Of a stretch of DNA of 7,777 bases, positions 1 to 5,849 are shown in pieces. The notes under the pieces were generated by a model. The model made no database searches and was not told the origin of the DNA. It saw nothing but the letters and a program-made list of their open reading frames with translations. Numbering within the stretch: the stretch's first letter is position 1; each line of letters starts with the position of its first letter. This DNA comes from Parcubacteria group bacterium RIFCSPHIGHO2_01_FULL_47_10b. GTDB lineage: Bacteria; Patescibacteriota; Minisyncoccia; 2-01-FULL-47-10. Where the stretch lies: positions 1 through 7,777 of the forward strand of contig MHXC01000028.1 in assembly GCA_001824325.1 (NCBI GenBank). Direction: 5' to 3'. The position numbers and the translations under genes are program-made.

Positions 1-1023
1 GATCGAATGAAATTGCCGCTGAAGGGAATTCGCAAAACCCCTGGGGGAGATATTTCGACAAATGAGCAAGAGCTGACGAAGCTCGCCAAGACCCATCCGA
101 TTATCAATCACATGCTCGAATACCGCGAGTTGTTTAAGCTCAAGAGCACGTATACAGACGCGTTACCCGCGCACCTAGACGCTGATAATCGTATACATAC
201 AACGCTGAATCAAACTGGCGCAGTAACTGGACGCTTGTCTTCTTCTGATCCGAATCTACAAAACATCCCGATCCGTAGCGAGTGGGGAAAGCGGATTCGT
301 GCAGCGTTTGTGGCGCCGCGGGGGTATAAGTTGGTTGGGTTTGATTATGCGCAGGCGGAGCTGCATGTTGTCGCACATCTATCACAAGACGAGACACTAC
401 TTGAGGCGTTTCGCAATCATGAAGATATTCACGCGATTACGGCATCAGAGGTCTATGGCGTGGCAATCAAAGATGTCACGCCGGAGATGCGACGCGTGGC
501 TAAGGTGTTTAACTTCGGCGTGATTTATGGATTGAGCGCGAGCGGCATTACGCAGCGCACCGGGCTTACGCGCGATGAGGGTCAGGCATTTATCGATGCC
601 TATTTTGCGAAGTTTCCGAAGATCAAGCAATATATTGATGATACGATTGCGTTCGCGCAAAAACACGGCTACGTGAAAACATTGTTAGGCCGGCGGCGGT
701 ATTTGCCTGGCATAAAAACCGGAGCATATCAAGCCCGCGCAGCTGCTGAACGCGAGGCGATCAATATGCCGGTGCAAGGCACGGTCGGCGACATCATGAA
801 GCTGGCGATGGTGAAGATATATAACGAGCTGGTGCGGCCGGACAAACAGGGCGACTGCTATTTAATCATGCAAATTCACGACGAGTTATTGTTTGAGATT
901 CGTACTGATAAAGTTGAACACTATAAGACGCGGATCGCGCAGATCATGGAGCAGATATATGCGCTCGATGCGCCGCTGCGGGTTGATGCGCATGTTGGCG
1001 ATAATTGGGGGGAGTTGAAGTGA
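1..1023 (+). CDS. polA: DNA polymerase I, C-terminal polymerase domain (5' partial)
   Basis: This is the family A DNA polymerase that fills gaps in repair and Okazaki-fragment processing. The reading frame is open from base 1, so the N-terminal part, with any 5' nuclease and 3'-5' exonuclease-like domains, lies outside the window. Numbering from the ATG at base 7, visible motifs are TGRLSSSDPNLQNIP (74-88, thumb/palm), motif A DYAQAELH (113-120, metal-binding Asp113), motif B RRVAKVFNFGVIYG (162-175, O-helix with Arg, Lys, Phe and Tyr all present), GRRRYLP (228-234), NMPVQGT (253-259) and motif C QIHDE (289-293, catalytic Asp292 and Glu293). All catalytic acids are intact, so it should be active. 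Motif A is unusual: Ala and His replace the usual Ile and Arg of DYSQIELR. The gene ends in tandem TGA TGA and is followed after a short gap by the DUF3048 gene on the same strand. Confidence 0.97.
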   Translation, partial: DRMKLPLKGIRKTPGGDISTNEQELTKLAKTHPIINHMLEYRELFKLKSTYTDALPAHLDADNRIHTTLNQTGAVTGRLSSSDPNLQNIPIRSEWGKRIRAAFVAPRGYKLVGFDYAQAELHVVAHLSQDETLLEAFRNHEDIHAITASEVYGVAIKDVTPEMRRVAKVFNFGVIYGLSASGITQRTGLTRDEGQAFIDAYFAKFPKIKQYIDDTIAFAQKHGYVKTLLGRRRYLPGIKTGAYQARAAAEREAINMPVQGTVGDIMKLAMVKIYNELVRPDKQGDCYLIMQIHDELLFEIRTDKVEHYKTRIAQIMEQIYALDAPLRVDAHVGDNWGELK

Positions 1024-1051
1024 TGACTCGATTGGTGCATACTATGAACAT

Positions 1052-2194
1052 ATGATATCCGGACATATGAGGGACAAACGATTGATTGTACTAGCGGCGC
1101 TTTTGTTGTTGGTTGGGGCAGTGTTTTTAAATCGTTCAAACACGATCAGTATTCGTACTGTCGAGGACAGTAGTAGTGCAACGACGACCATTGGAGGAGG
1201 GGGCAATGGCAGCGGGAGCGGCTCGGGCGGGCAGAGCGTGCTGGCTGATTACAAGGGGCGCAGCCCGTTTACCGCTGAAACATGCGACAATTGGGACCAT
1301 CGACCGTTTGCCGTGATGCTCTCGGGAGACTCTGAGGCGCGACCGATTCACGGCATTGGGCAGGCAGATCTCATGATCGAGGCGTCCGTGCTAACCAATG
1401 GCGTGACGCGGTATATGGGCTTGTATATTTGCGAAGAGCCAAGCGTATTGGGCTCGCTTCGATCGGCTCGCCATGACTTTATACCATTGGTTAAAGGATG
1501 GGACGCGATTTATGGACACTGGGGTGGGTCGGTCTATGCGCTTGATATTTTAAAAACGGGTGTTGTCGATAATATTAATGCACTCGCGGATCGCTTCGGA
1601 GCGTATTATCGAGACGAATCATTGCCCGAGCCGCACAATGGGTTTTCGTCATATGGGCGCTTGGAGCGATGGGCAGAGCGGGCTAACTACCGTTTGTCGT
1701 ATGATGGCGGTCATTATTTGCACGAGGTTGCGGCGCCTACAATGAAAGACCGGCATGACGGGTCGTTGGGCATTGGCTATCCGGGGAAATTTAAAGTGAT
1801 TTGGAATTACGACGCAGCGCGTGACTTTTATCTGCGCCGCAAGGGTACACAGCCGGAGATGGATGCGAACACAAATACACAAGTACGCGCGGCGAATGTG
1901 TTGGTGCTTAAGACCACGTCGTATCAGTTGAACGAGGACTACAACAGCCTGGACTTAAAAGGGAGTGGCGATTTGATGGCGTATATACACGGGAGTGAGA
2001 TAAAAGGTTTATGGGAAAAAACTGATGACGACGCACCGCTACGGTTTCTTGGGGCAGATAAGCGCGATCTAGTGTTGGCACAGGGAAAAATATGGGTGGA
2101 GATAGTTGAAAATGGCCAGGGAGTTGCATGGGAGTCCCAAGGAAGTCCCGAACCTATTATTGCAACATCGACTACACCCACTACTTCTCTATGA
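1052..2194 (+). CDS. DUF3048 (YerB-like) membrane-anchored protein
   Basis: This is an uncharacterised cell-envelope protein of the DUF3048 family (Bacillus YerB is a member), whose biochemical function is not known. After a short basic N-terminus (RDKR) there is one hydrophobic segment (about residues 11-26), then a Gly/Ser-rich spacer (48-60), then the N-terminal DUF3048 domain. That domain shows RPFAVML (84-90), ARPIHGIGQADLMIEA (96-111), GVTRYMGLY (117-125) and the signature GSLRSAR (134-140). The C-terminal domain follows at about 245-355 and ends in a conserved-looking KIWVEIV. No lipobox Cys follows the hydrophobic segment, so it is probably anchored by an uncleaved helix or is signal-peptidase processed, unlike lipoprotein YerB. 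Two in-frame ATGs (1052 and 1067) both sit in the sequence ACATATGA; 1067 would start directly with MRDKR. Neither has a Shine-Dalgarno. Its TGA overlaps the ATG of holA (ATGA). Confidence 0.9.
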   Translation: MISGHMRDKRLIVLAALLLLVGAVFLNRSNTISIRTVEDSSSATTTIGGGGNGSGSGSGGQSVLADYKGRSPFTAETCDNWDHRPFAVMLSGDSEARPIHGIGQADLMIEASVLTNGVTRYMGLYICEEPSVLGSLRSARHDFIPLVKGWDAIYGHWGGSVYALDILKTGVVDNINALADRFGAYYRDESLPEPHNGFSSYGRLERWAERANYRLSYDGGHYLHEVAAPTMKDRHDGSLGIGYPGKFKVIWNYDAARDFYLRRKGTQPEMDANTNTQVRAANVLVLKTTSYQLNEDYNSLDLKGSGDLMAYIHGSEIKGLWEKTDDDAPLRFLGADKRDLVLAQGKIWVEIVENGQGVAWESQGSPEPIIATSTTPTTSL

Positions 2195-3228
2195 TTCACA
2201 TTATTCATGGTTCTGATACCTATCGCTCGCGGCAGGTGCTCGGCGAGTTGATTAATGGCGCTTATGGTGGCGCTGGCGCCGATAATATACATAGGCAGGC
2301 GCAGCGCGTCGAGATTTTTGATGCTGATGAGCGGCCAGTACACGAACTCGCGGGATTATTACAAGGTGGGTCGTTGTTTGATGATGGTGTTGGCGAGACC
2401 ATGGTGGTTCGGCGGTTACTCGGATCGGCTGAACTCGACGCGTATGTAGCATATTTCGAACAGCTTGCGGAACACGGGCTTAGTCAAGAAGTGTTTATAT
2501 ATATCGATGACGATTTACAATCGATTGGGCGGCGAAAAAGCGCGCGACAAGCAGTGAGAGATGCTGCGAAACGGTTAATTGGCATTGGCACACAACACCA
2601 CGTTGCAGCATTGCGCGATGTAGAACGGCCGAAATGGCTGATCGCACAGGTGGAAACGCAGTTCCGCACGGCGTTGCAGCCAGCTGCTGCAGCTTTATTG
2701 GTGCGAACGAGCACGGACTCATGGCGACTGATGACACAGTTGCATAAGTTGGCGGCGTTGAGCGGGTTTAGTGTTATTACCCCGCGATTGGTACAGGAAC
2801 ATGGAGAGCCGATTGCCGCAGCGGGCGTTTCTGGGGCGGTTGGCGCTGGAGGCACTACAGAGCGGTCAATATTTTCATTACTTGACGCAGTCGCGAATAA
2901 CAAAAAGTCACAGGCACTGGCTGAAATGCATATGCAATTTATGCGCGACCCCGCAAGCGAATTCTACATTCTCACTATGTTTTTGTATCAGTTTCGATTG
3001 ATGTTGTCGGTGCGGGATGCGGTCGACCGGGGGTATGACGAAGTGCGTATGAAAAAGGCGATGGGACTACATCCATTTGTATTGAAAAAACAGCTTAGTT
3101 TTGCAAAGCGGTTTAGCGGCGATCAGCTTCGATCGTTATTCACGCGGTTGATAGAGTTAAACGATCGACTGAAGTTCAGCGGGATTTCTCCCCGGATTCA
3201 ATTAGAGCAATTCGTGTTAGAACTTTAG
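2191..3228 (+). CDS. holA: DNA polymerase III subunit delta
   Basis: Delta is the clamp-loader subunit that opens the beta sliding clamp during replication. The protein has 345 residues, a normal family length. It starts IHIIHGSDTYRSRQ, the first beta strand of the AAA+-like domain I. It continues with GSLFDDGVGETMVVRRL (60-76), an alpha-helical middle, and the typical C-terminal domain: IFSLLDAVANN (227-237), a QFRLMLSVRDA helix (267-277), MGLHPFVLKKQ (291-301) and a final helix with LNDRLKFSGISPRIQLEQFV (323-342). No Walker A motif is expected in delta and none is seen. I chose the ATG at 2191 because conserved sequence begins there and it overlaps the upstream TGA as ATGA, which favours translational coupling to the DUF3048 gene. 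A Gly/Ala-rich insert (about 206-222) precedes the C-terminal domain. The TAG overlaps the stop codon of the convergent rpsT gene. Confidence 0.93.
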   Translation: MIHIIHGSDTYRSRQVLGELINGAYGGAGADNIHRQAQRVEIFDADERPVHELAGLLQGGSLFDDGVGETMVVRRLLGSAELDAYVAYFEQLAEHGLSQEVFIYIDDDLQSIGRRKSARQAVRDAAKRLIGIGTQHHVAALRDVERPKWLIAQVETQFRTALQPAAAALLVRTSTDSWRLMTQLHKLAALSGFSVITPRLVQEHGEPIAAAGVSGAVGAGGTTERSIFSLLDAVANNKKSQALAEMHMQFMRDPASEFYILTMFLYQFRLMLSVRDAVDRGYDEVRMKKAMGLHPFVLKKQLSFAKRFSGDQLRSLFTRLIELNDRLKFSGISPRIQLEQFVLEL

Positions 3229-3500
3229 GACTTTGCGGAGGCAACGCCTGCCAACATCCGTGCAAAGCGTGCTTTCTGGCGTGATGCCTTATTAGGGTGA
3301 ATGGTGTTATGCTTTCCTGCTTTGTCGAGCGCTTTATACAACATTGGCAACATTTTTTCCGCCTCTGCCTTTTTATTCTCTTCGATGAGAGCAATAAACG
3401 CCTTTGAGGTCGTTTTCATGGTTGCGGTGCGGCGGTCATTTCGTGCTCGTCGCAACACGTCCTGTTTCATTCGTTTTCGTGCACTTTGGATATTTGGCAT
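3225..3500 (-). CDS. rpsT: 30S ribosomal protein S20 (bS20)
   Basis: This is a primary 16S rRNA-binding protein of the small subunit. The 91-residue protein is highly basic and begins MPNIQSARKRMKQDVLRRAR, the classic bS20 N-terminus with the SARKR rRNA-binding stretch. N21 and the T-x-K-T-T-S-K region follow. The C-terminal family signature is also present: a helix with LYKALDKAGKHN (54-65), then HPNKASRQKARFARML (68-83). Length is typical. It is transcribed towards holA and the two stop codons overlap (TAA at 3227-3225, TAG at 3226-3228). A sigma70-like promoter (TTGACT, 17 nt, TACACT) lies immediately upstream, implying a leader of only about 15 nt. No Shine-Dalgarno is seen before the ATG (upstream sequence AACCTACT). 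Confidence 0.97.
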   Translation of the reverse strand: MPNIQSARKRMKQDVLRRARNDRRTATMKTTSKAFIALIEENKKAEAEKMLPMLYKALDKAGKHNTIHPNKASRQKARFARMLAGVASAKS

Positions 3501-3521
3501 AGTAGGTTATGTTATGGGCGT

Positions 3522-3550
3522 AGTGTAGCGGGAAATGACCGAGAAGTCAA
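3522..3550 (-). promoter_or_regulatory. sigma70-like promoter of rpsT
   Basis: On the minus strand, TTGACT (3550-3545, 5 of 6 to TTGACA) is followed after exactly 17 nt by TACACT (3527-3522, 4 of 6 to TATAAT). A start site about 7 nt further on would fall near 3515, giving rpsT a leader of about 15 nt without a Shine-Dalgarno. Spacing and position make this one of the better promoter candidates here, but it is only a sequence match. Confidence 0.6.
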
Positions 3551-3585
3551 TACAACTTGGTAGATATCTGACTCATTAAGGCGTC

Positions 3586-3699
3586 CTATTTTTTCTTTGC
3601 CATTTTGCGGCGCGATGAGAGGTCCCAGTATATCAGACCAAGAGACATAACAGTTACGACGGTAAAAATAATGTATAAATTAATTTCATTTTGTTCCAT
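3586..3699 (-). CDS. 37-residue single-span membrane microprotein
   Basis: No known family is recognised. This small frame runs from ATG (3699-3697) to TAG (3588-3586). The protein begins MEQNEINL with an acidic N-terminus, has one uninterrupted hydrophobic stretch (about residues 8-25, YIIFTVVTVMSLGLIYW), and ends in a strongly basic tail (SSRRKMAKKK). By the positive-inside rule it would sit with its N-terminus outside and C-terminus inside. It overlaps the 3' end of the two-span gene upstream on the same strand by 14 nt in another frame, which fits translational coupling. The textbook single-pass topology, the basic tail and the overlap make chance less likely, but the length is too short for certainty. 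No strong Shine-Dalgarno; only AGAAG close to the ATG. Confidence 0.5.
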   Translation of the reverse strand: MEQNEINLYIIFTVVTVMSLGLIYWDLSSRRKMAKKK

Positions 3700-3991
3700 A
3701 TGCTTCTAGCTTAACAAAAATTATTGCACTTGCATAGGATCCCATCCCAGACACAACGCCAAAGGCAAAAAGCAACAAGTCGAATTTTTGGCTTCCGATA
3801 AATTGTGGCAAAACAATAGTCCCTATCATACCAGTTCCGACAGTGAACAATATTTTCCCCAGCATACCACGTCCAATATTACACCAACCGAACATTTTCA
3901 TGAACGGAAAATGAACATTGGCGGTAAGCATGTGAAAATCCAGCCAGGCCCTTGAATTACCTGCCCCATCTTGTATATTGTTATTATACAT
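3686..3991 (-). CDS. small two-span membrane protein of unknown function
   Basis: No family is recognised with confidence; the layout recalls small two-helix DUF proteins. Two hydrophobic segments are visible in the longest reading (101 residues): about 45-64 (GKILFTVGTGMIGTIVLPQF) and 70-93, joined by the short loop IGSQK. This makes a helical hairpin. The first ~30 residues look poorly conserved in character, so translation may start at an internal ATG: residue 21 (base 3931), 31 (3901), 33 (3895) or 43 (3865). None of these has a clear Shine-Dalgarno. If the TATAAT at 3988-3983 is the promoter, an internal start is required. The longest start codon directly abuts the ATG of the divergent plus-strand gene, and the 3' end overlaps the 37-residue microprotein gene. 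The surroundings are AT-richer than the flanking genes. Confidence 0.6.
   Translation of the reverse strand: MYNNNIQDGAGNSRAWLDFHMLTANVHFPFMKMFGWCNIGRGMLGKILFTVGTGMIGTIVLPQFIGSQKFDLLLFAFGVVSGMGSYASAIIFVKLEAYGTK
3952..3979 (+). promoter_or_regulatory. candidate promoter for the membrane-anchored protein gene at 3992
   Basis: TTGAAT (3952-3957), 16 nt, then TATATT (3974-3979) lies just upstream of the ATG at 3992. A start about 7 nt after the -10 would leave a leader of only about 6 nt. The match is moderate and the region is AT-rich, so chance is a real possibility. Confidence 0.3.
3983..3988 (-). promoter_or_regulatory. perfect -10 hexamer (TATAAT) for the minus-strand small membrane genes
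   Basis: On the minus strand a perfect TATAAT occurs at 3988-3983. The only -35-like element is weak (TTGTAT, 19 nt upstream). If used, transcription would start near 3976 and the two-span protein would have to begin at an internal ATG. It overlaps the plus-strand promoter candidate head-to-head. Confidence 0.3.
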
Positions 3992-4471
3992 ATGATTACT
4001 GATGCGAATACAATTTCACTTCTTCTCACGGGTATCGGTCTTATTGTGGTGATGGTTTGGAACGGCGTGCAGTACGTGCAAATGCGCCGGCAGCTTACAA
4101 TCGAGCACGAAGACATTAAACAGAATATGTTTGCGGAGTACACATGGCGCTACCAAGAAATTTTTTTGAACTTGCCAATCAATATAATGGCAAAGGATTT
4201 TTCCCTCGCCAAGTTAAAAGAATCCGAACGCCCACATATTCTAAAATATCTGCGGGTATATTTTGATTTATGTTCCGAGGAATACTTTTTACATCGAAAA
4301 GGCCATTTAGACGAGGATGTCTGGAAAGAATGGTGCGAGGGTATGAGAATCCTTTTCTCAAGGCCGGCGTTTCGCGACGGATGGAAGAAATTGAATTTTG
4401 ATATGGAATACTACAAAGATTTTCGGGAGTTTGTTGAGAGGGAGTTGATGGATGGAATGAAACATTCGTGA
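3992..4471 (+). CDS. membrane-anchored helical protein of unknown function
   Basis: This is a 159-residue protein with one N-terminal transmembrane helix (about residues 9-27, LLLTGIGLIVVMVWNGV) and a cytoplasmic, charged, mostly helical domain. After the helix comes a short basic stretch (MRRQ), then RYQEIFLNLP (53-62), ERPHILKYLRVYFDLCSEEY (79-98), a HLDEDVWKEWCEGM segment (105-118) and RPAFRDGWKKL (124-134). This resembles a widespread but uncharacterised family of small membrane-tethered proteins with a conserved Y-F-x-L-C-S-E-E-x-x-L-H core; no function is established and I do not assign one. I chose the ATG at 3992, not the upstream TTG at 3971, because the membrane helix begins just after it. 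The stop codon overlaps the GTG start of thpR. Base composition is AT-richer than thpR, holA or polA, suggesting a separate origin. Confidence 0.75.
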   Translation: MITDANTISLLLTGIGLIVVMVWNGVQYVQMRRQLTIEHEDIKQNMFAEYTWRYQEIFLNLPINIMAKDFSLAKLKESERPHILKYLRVYFDLCSEEYFLHRKGHLDEDVWKEWCEGMRILFSRPAFRDGWKKLNFDMEYYKDFREFVERELMDGMKHS

Positions 4472-5040
4472 TTACCGAAGCTACAAAGACCAAACGCCTT
4501 TTTGTTGCGTTGCCCGTGACGACAACGGCGTGCGATATATTCGCGTTATATCAAAATTCGTATACTATACTGCGTGGGATTCACTGGACTCCGGTCGAAA
4601 ATCTGCATATTACCGTCCAGTTTTTAGGCGATGTTGAAGTCCGGCGTATCGAGATTATGACGAATACGCTCAAAAACATTGCCAAACGTCACAAGGCATT
4701 TGAGCTCACTTTTGATCGCGTTATCTTTGGGTCGCCGGGCAAACGCGACAAACGGATGATTTGGGCGGTATTCCGCGTATGTCCGCAATACAACGATCTT
4801 GTTCGCGAGGTGAGCGCTTTGTTACGGCCGTTTTGCACATATACAAGCCCGCATCAAGAGCGCATTCCCCATATAACATTGGCTCGGTTTCATGCCGCTG
4901 AAGCCGTGGCGGGAGTTCATTTAGATCAGCCGACATTCAAAAAATCCATGCCGGTTAGGGAGATGAAGCTTATGGGGTCAGCTCTGGGACCGAATGGGTC
5001 GGTGTATTCAGAGGTTGCAACAGCTATGTTTGATCAATAA
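4468..5040 (+). CDS. thpR: RNA 2',3'-cyclic phosphodiesterase (2H superfamily, 2'-5' RNA ligase-like)
   Basis: Enzymes of this family hydrolyse 2',3'-cyclic phosphate ends of RNA to 2'-phosphates, and some join tRNA halves by a 2'-5' bond in vitro; they act in the cytoplasm. The 190-residue length is normal. Both catalytic HxT motifs are present: HITVQFLGD (His47, Thr49) and HITLARF (His135, Thr137). The family N-terminus RLFVALP (10-16) and the WTPVENLHIT lead-in are also clear. The start is GTG at 4468, whose GTGA overlaps the TGA of the upstream membrane-protein gene by 4 nt, pointing to co-translation. The downstream gene on this strand is only a SET-like fragment with its own promoter. 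Codon use returns to the more GC-rich style of the flanks. Confidence 0.92.
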   Translation: MITEATKTKRLFVALPVTTTACDIFALYQNSYTILRGIHWTPVENLHITVQFLGDVEVRRIEIMTNTLKNIAKRHKAFELTFDRVIFGSPGKRDKRMIWAVFRVCPQYNDLVREVSALLRPFCTYTSPHQERIPHITLARFHAAEAVAGVHLDQPTFKKSMPVREMKLMGSALGPNGSVYSEVATAMFDQ

Positions 5041-5059
5041 GCGTGCATTTTGGTATAAT
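5030..5059 (+). promoter_or_regulatory. extended -10 promoter in front of the SET-like fragment
   Basis: A perfect extended -10, TGGTATAAT (5051-5059), is preceded at 18 nt by TTGATC (5030-5035, 4 of 6 to TTGACA), which overlaps the end of thpR. A start near 5066 would leave about 4 nt before the ATG at 5070, an almost leaderless transcript. It points into the 3' end of the minus-strand unit and would make antisense RNA to it if active. Confidence 0.55.
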
Positions 5060-5069
5060 CGAAACTACT

Positions 5070-5150
5070 ATGACAAATTTTTATATTGCGAACTCACCAA
5101 TCGTTGGCAGGGGGCTATTTGCTCGAAAACGTTTCCACCATCACCCGTAA
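5070..5150 (+). pseudogene. N-terminal remnant of a SET-domain protein gene
   Basis: A 26-codon frame (ATG 5070, TAA 5148) starts MTNFYIAN and continues SPIVGRGLFARKRF. This closely matches the opening of SET-domain proteins, where S-x-I-x-G-x-G-L-F-A precedes the first core strand. SET domains are protein-lysine methyltransferase folds of well over 100 residues, so only the first ~22 codons would be left here. After ARKRF the frame reads HHHP and stops. The minus-strand gene ends inside this fragment (its TAG is at 5117-5115), so the breakpoint probably lies around 5118-5135. An extended -10 promoter sits at the right place upstream, supporting a once-functional gene start. Alternatives are a chance frame or a genuine 26-residue peptide. 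Confidence 0.5.
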
Positions 5151-5849
5151 CTCATCGGTTATTCCCGCGGACGGCGATGTGAAAAAGTACACATTTCCTT
5201 GCGCGATACGAATTGCTACCGTTATTGGCCGTGAGTCAGCGACGTACGTCGCGACAGTAAAGCCGTTTATTGGTTCAAGTAGAGTTGCTTGCGGTACGCC
5301 CTGTGTAATCCATTCGTGGGCGGACAGCCCTTTCACATTGCGGTTTATCGTAAAGCGAATATCGCGGCTAGAATCTGGGTTGCGAAATTCCCGCGGGACA
5401 AAATGCACGTTGCGCAATACCGGATCGGGCAGGTCCTCGTCATATTTCGCAAATGTCGAAATGGGGTAGTGGAATGAAATGCCAAAATCAGGATCTAGAT
5501 AGAATGGCCACGAGGCGTAGGGGGCGATAGGCGCTTCCGCCGATGGTTGAGCGTCTGATCGCGGCTCTGTTTGTTCTACGATCGTTTCCTGTTGTGGTTT
5601 TTCGAGTTGCTGTGCGTCTTGTTCTAGCAGCAGGTTGAGCTGTTGCTGCTCCAATTGCACTTGCAGTTGTTTGTTTTGTCGCCAGATAATCGAGGCGAAT
5701 AACAGTCCGAGAACAATGATGAGCGCTGCGAATACTGTTAACAAAATATTAAGCCACCTTCGTTTTTCGGGCGTTGGTTGATATTCATATTCATGAAAGC
5801 TGCGGCCGAATAAAGGTTTGCGGTCCATAGTTATATGTGAGTCATCCAC
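5115..5849 (-). CDS. single-span membrane protein with Q-rich coiled coil and C-terminal extracytoplasmic domain
   Basis: No named family is recognised. The N-terminus (about 1-32) is charged and ends in EKRRW, followed by one transmembrane helix (about 33-56). Next come a Gln/Leu-rich probable coiled coil (58-86, repeated LQVQLEQQQ-like heptads), an acidic Pro-containing linker (87-112), and a globular domain. That domain opens DPDFGISFHYP (119-129) and ends VMVETFSSK, reminiscent of small alpha/beta extracytoplasmic domains with a YP...TF pattern. Positive charges before the helix place the N-terminus inside and the domain outside. The longest start is GTG at 5849, overlapping the upstream gene by 8 nt; ATG at 5828 (residue 8) is an equally good choice. 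It is the last gene of the minus-strand unit with the M64 protease, so a role at the cell surface together with it is an inference. No lipobox or enzyme motif is visible. Confidence 0.8.
   Translation of the reverse strand: MDDSHITMDRKPLFGRSFHEYEYQPTPEKRRWLNILLTVFAALIIVLGLLFASIIWRQNKQLQVQLEQQQLNLLLEQDAQQLEKPQQETIVEQTEPRSDAQPSAEAPIAPYASWPFYLDPDFGISFHYPISTFAKYDEDLPDPVLRNVHFVPREFRNPDSSRDIRFTINRNVKGLSAHEWITQGVPQATLLEPINGFTVATYVADSRPITVAIRIAQGNVYFFTSPSAGITDELRVMVETFSSK

Noticed and set aside
1015..1043. TTGAAG-17-CATACT as a promoter for the DUF3048 gene
   Set aside because: Both hexamers match at only 4 of 6 positions, and the gene sits 28 nt after polA, so read-through transcription is simpler.
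2128..2190. Upstream ATG extending holA by 21 residues
   Set aside because: The extension lies inside the DUF3048 gene in another frame and has no resemblance to delta; conserved sequence starts at 2191 with an ATGA overlap.
2484..2903. 139-residue frame on the minus strand opposite holA
   Set aside because: It is antisense to a well-recognised gene, Cys/Ala/Arg-rich without domain character, and has no promoter or start context.
3231..3267. Possible terminator hairpin after holA (CTTTGC...GCAAAG with inner AGGC-AAC-GCCT)
   Set aside because: The stems are short and interrupted, there is no U tract on either strand, and the bases are coding sequence for the rpsT C-terminus.
3971..3991. TTG start seven residues upstream of the ATG at 3992
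   Set aside because: It would place the start inside the -10 region and add no family-like sequence; the membrane helix fits the ATG.
5086..5469. 127-residue plus-strand frame opposite the coiled-coil membrane protein
   Set aside because: It mirrors the coding pattern of the minus-strand gene, has no recognisable domain, and its start falls inside the SET-like fragment in another frame.
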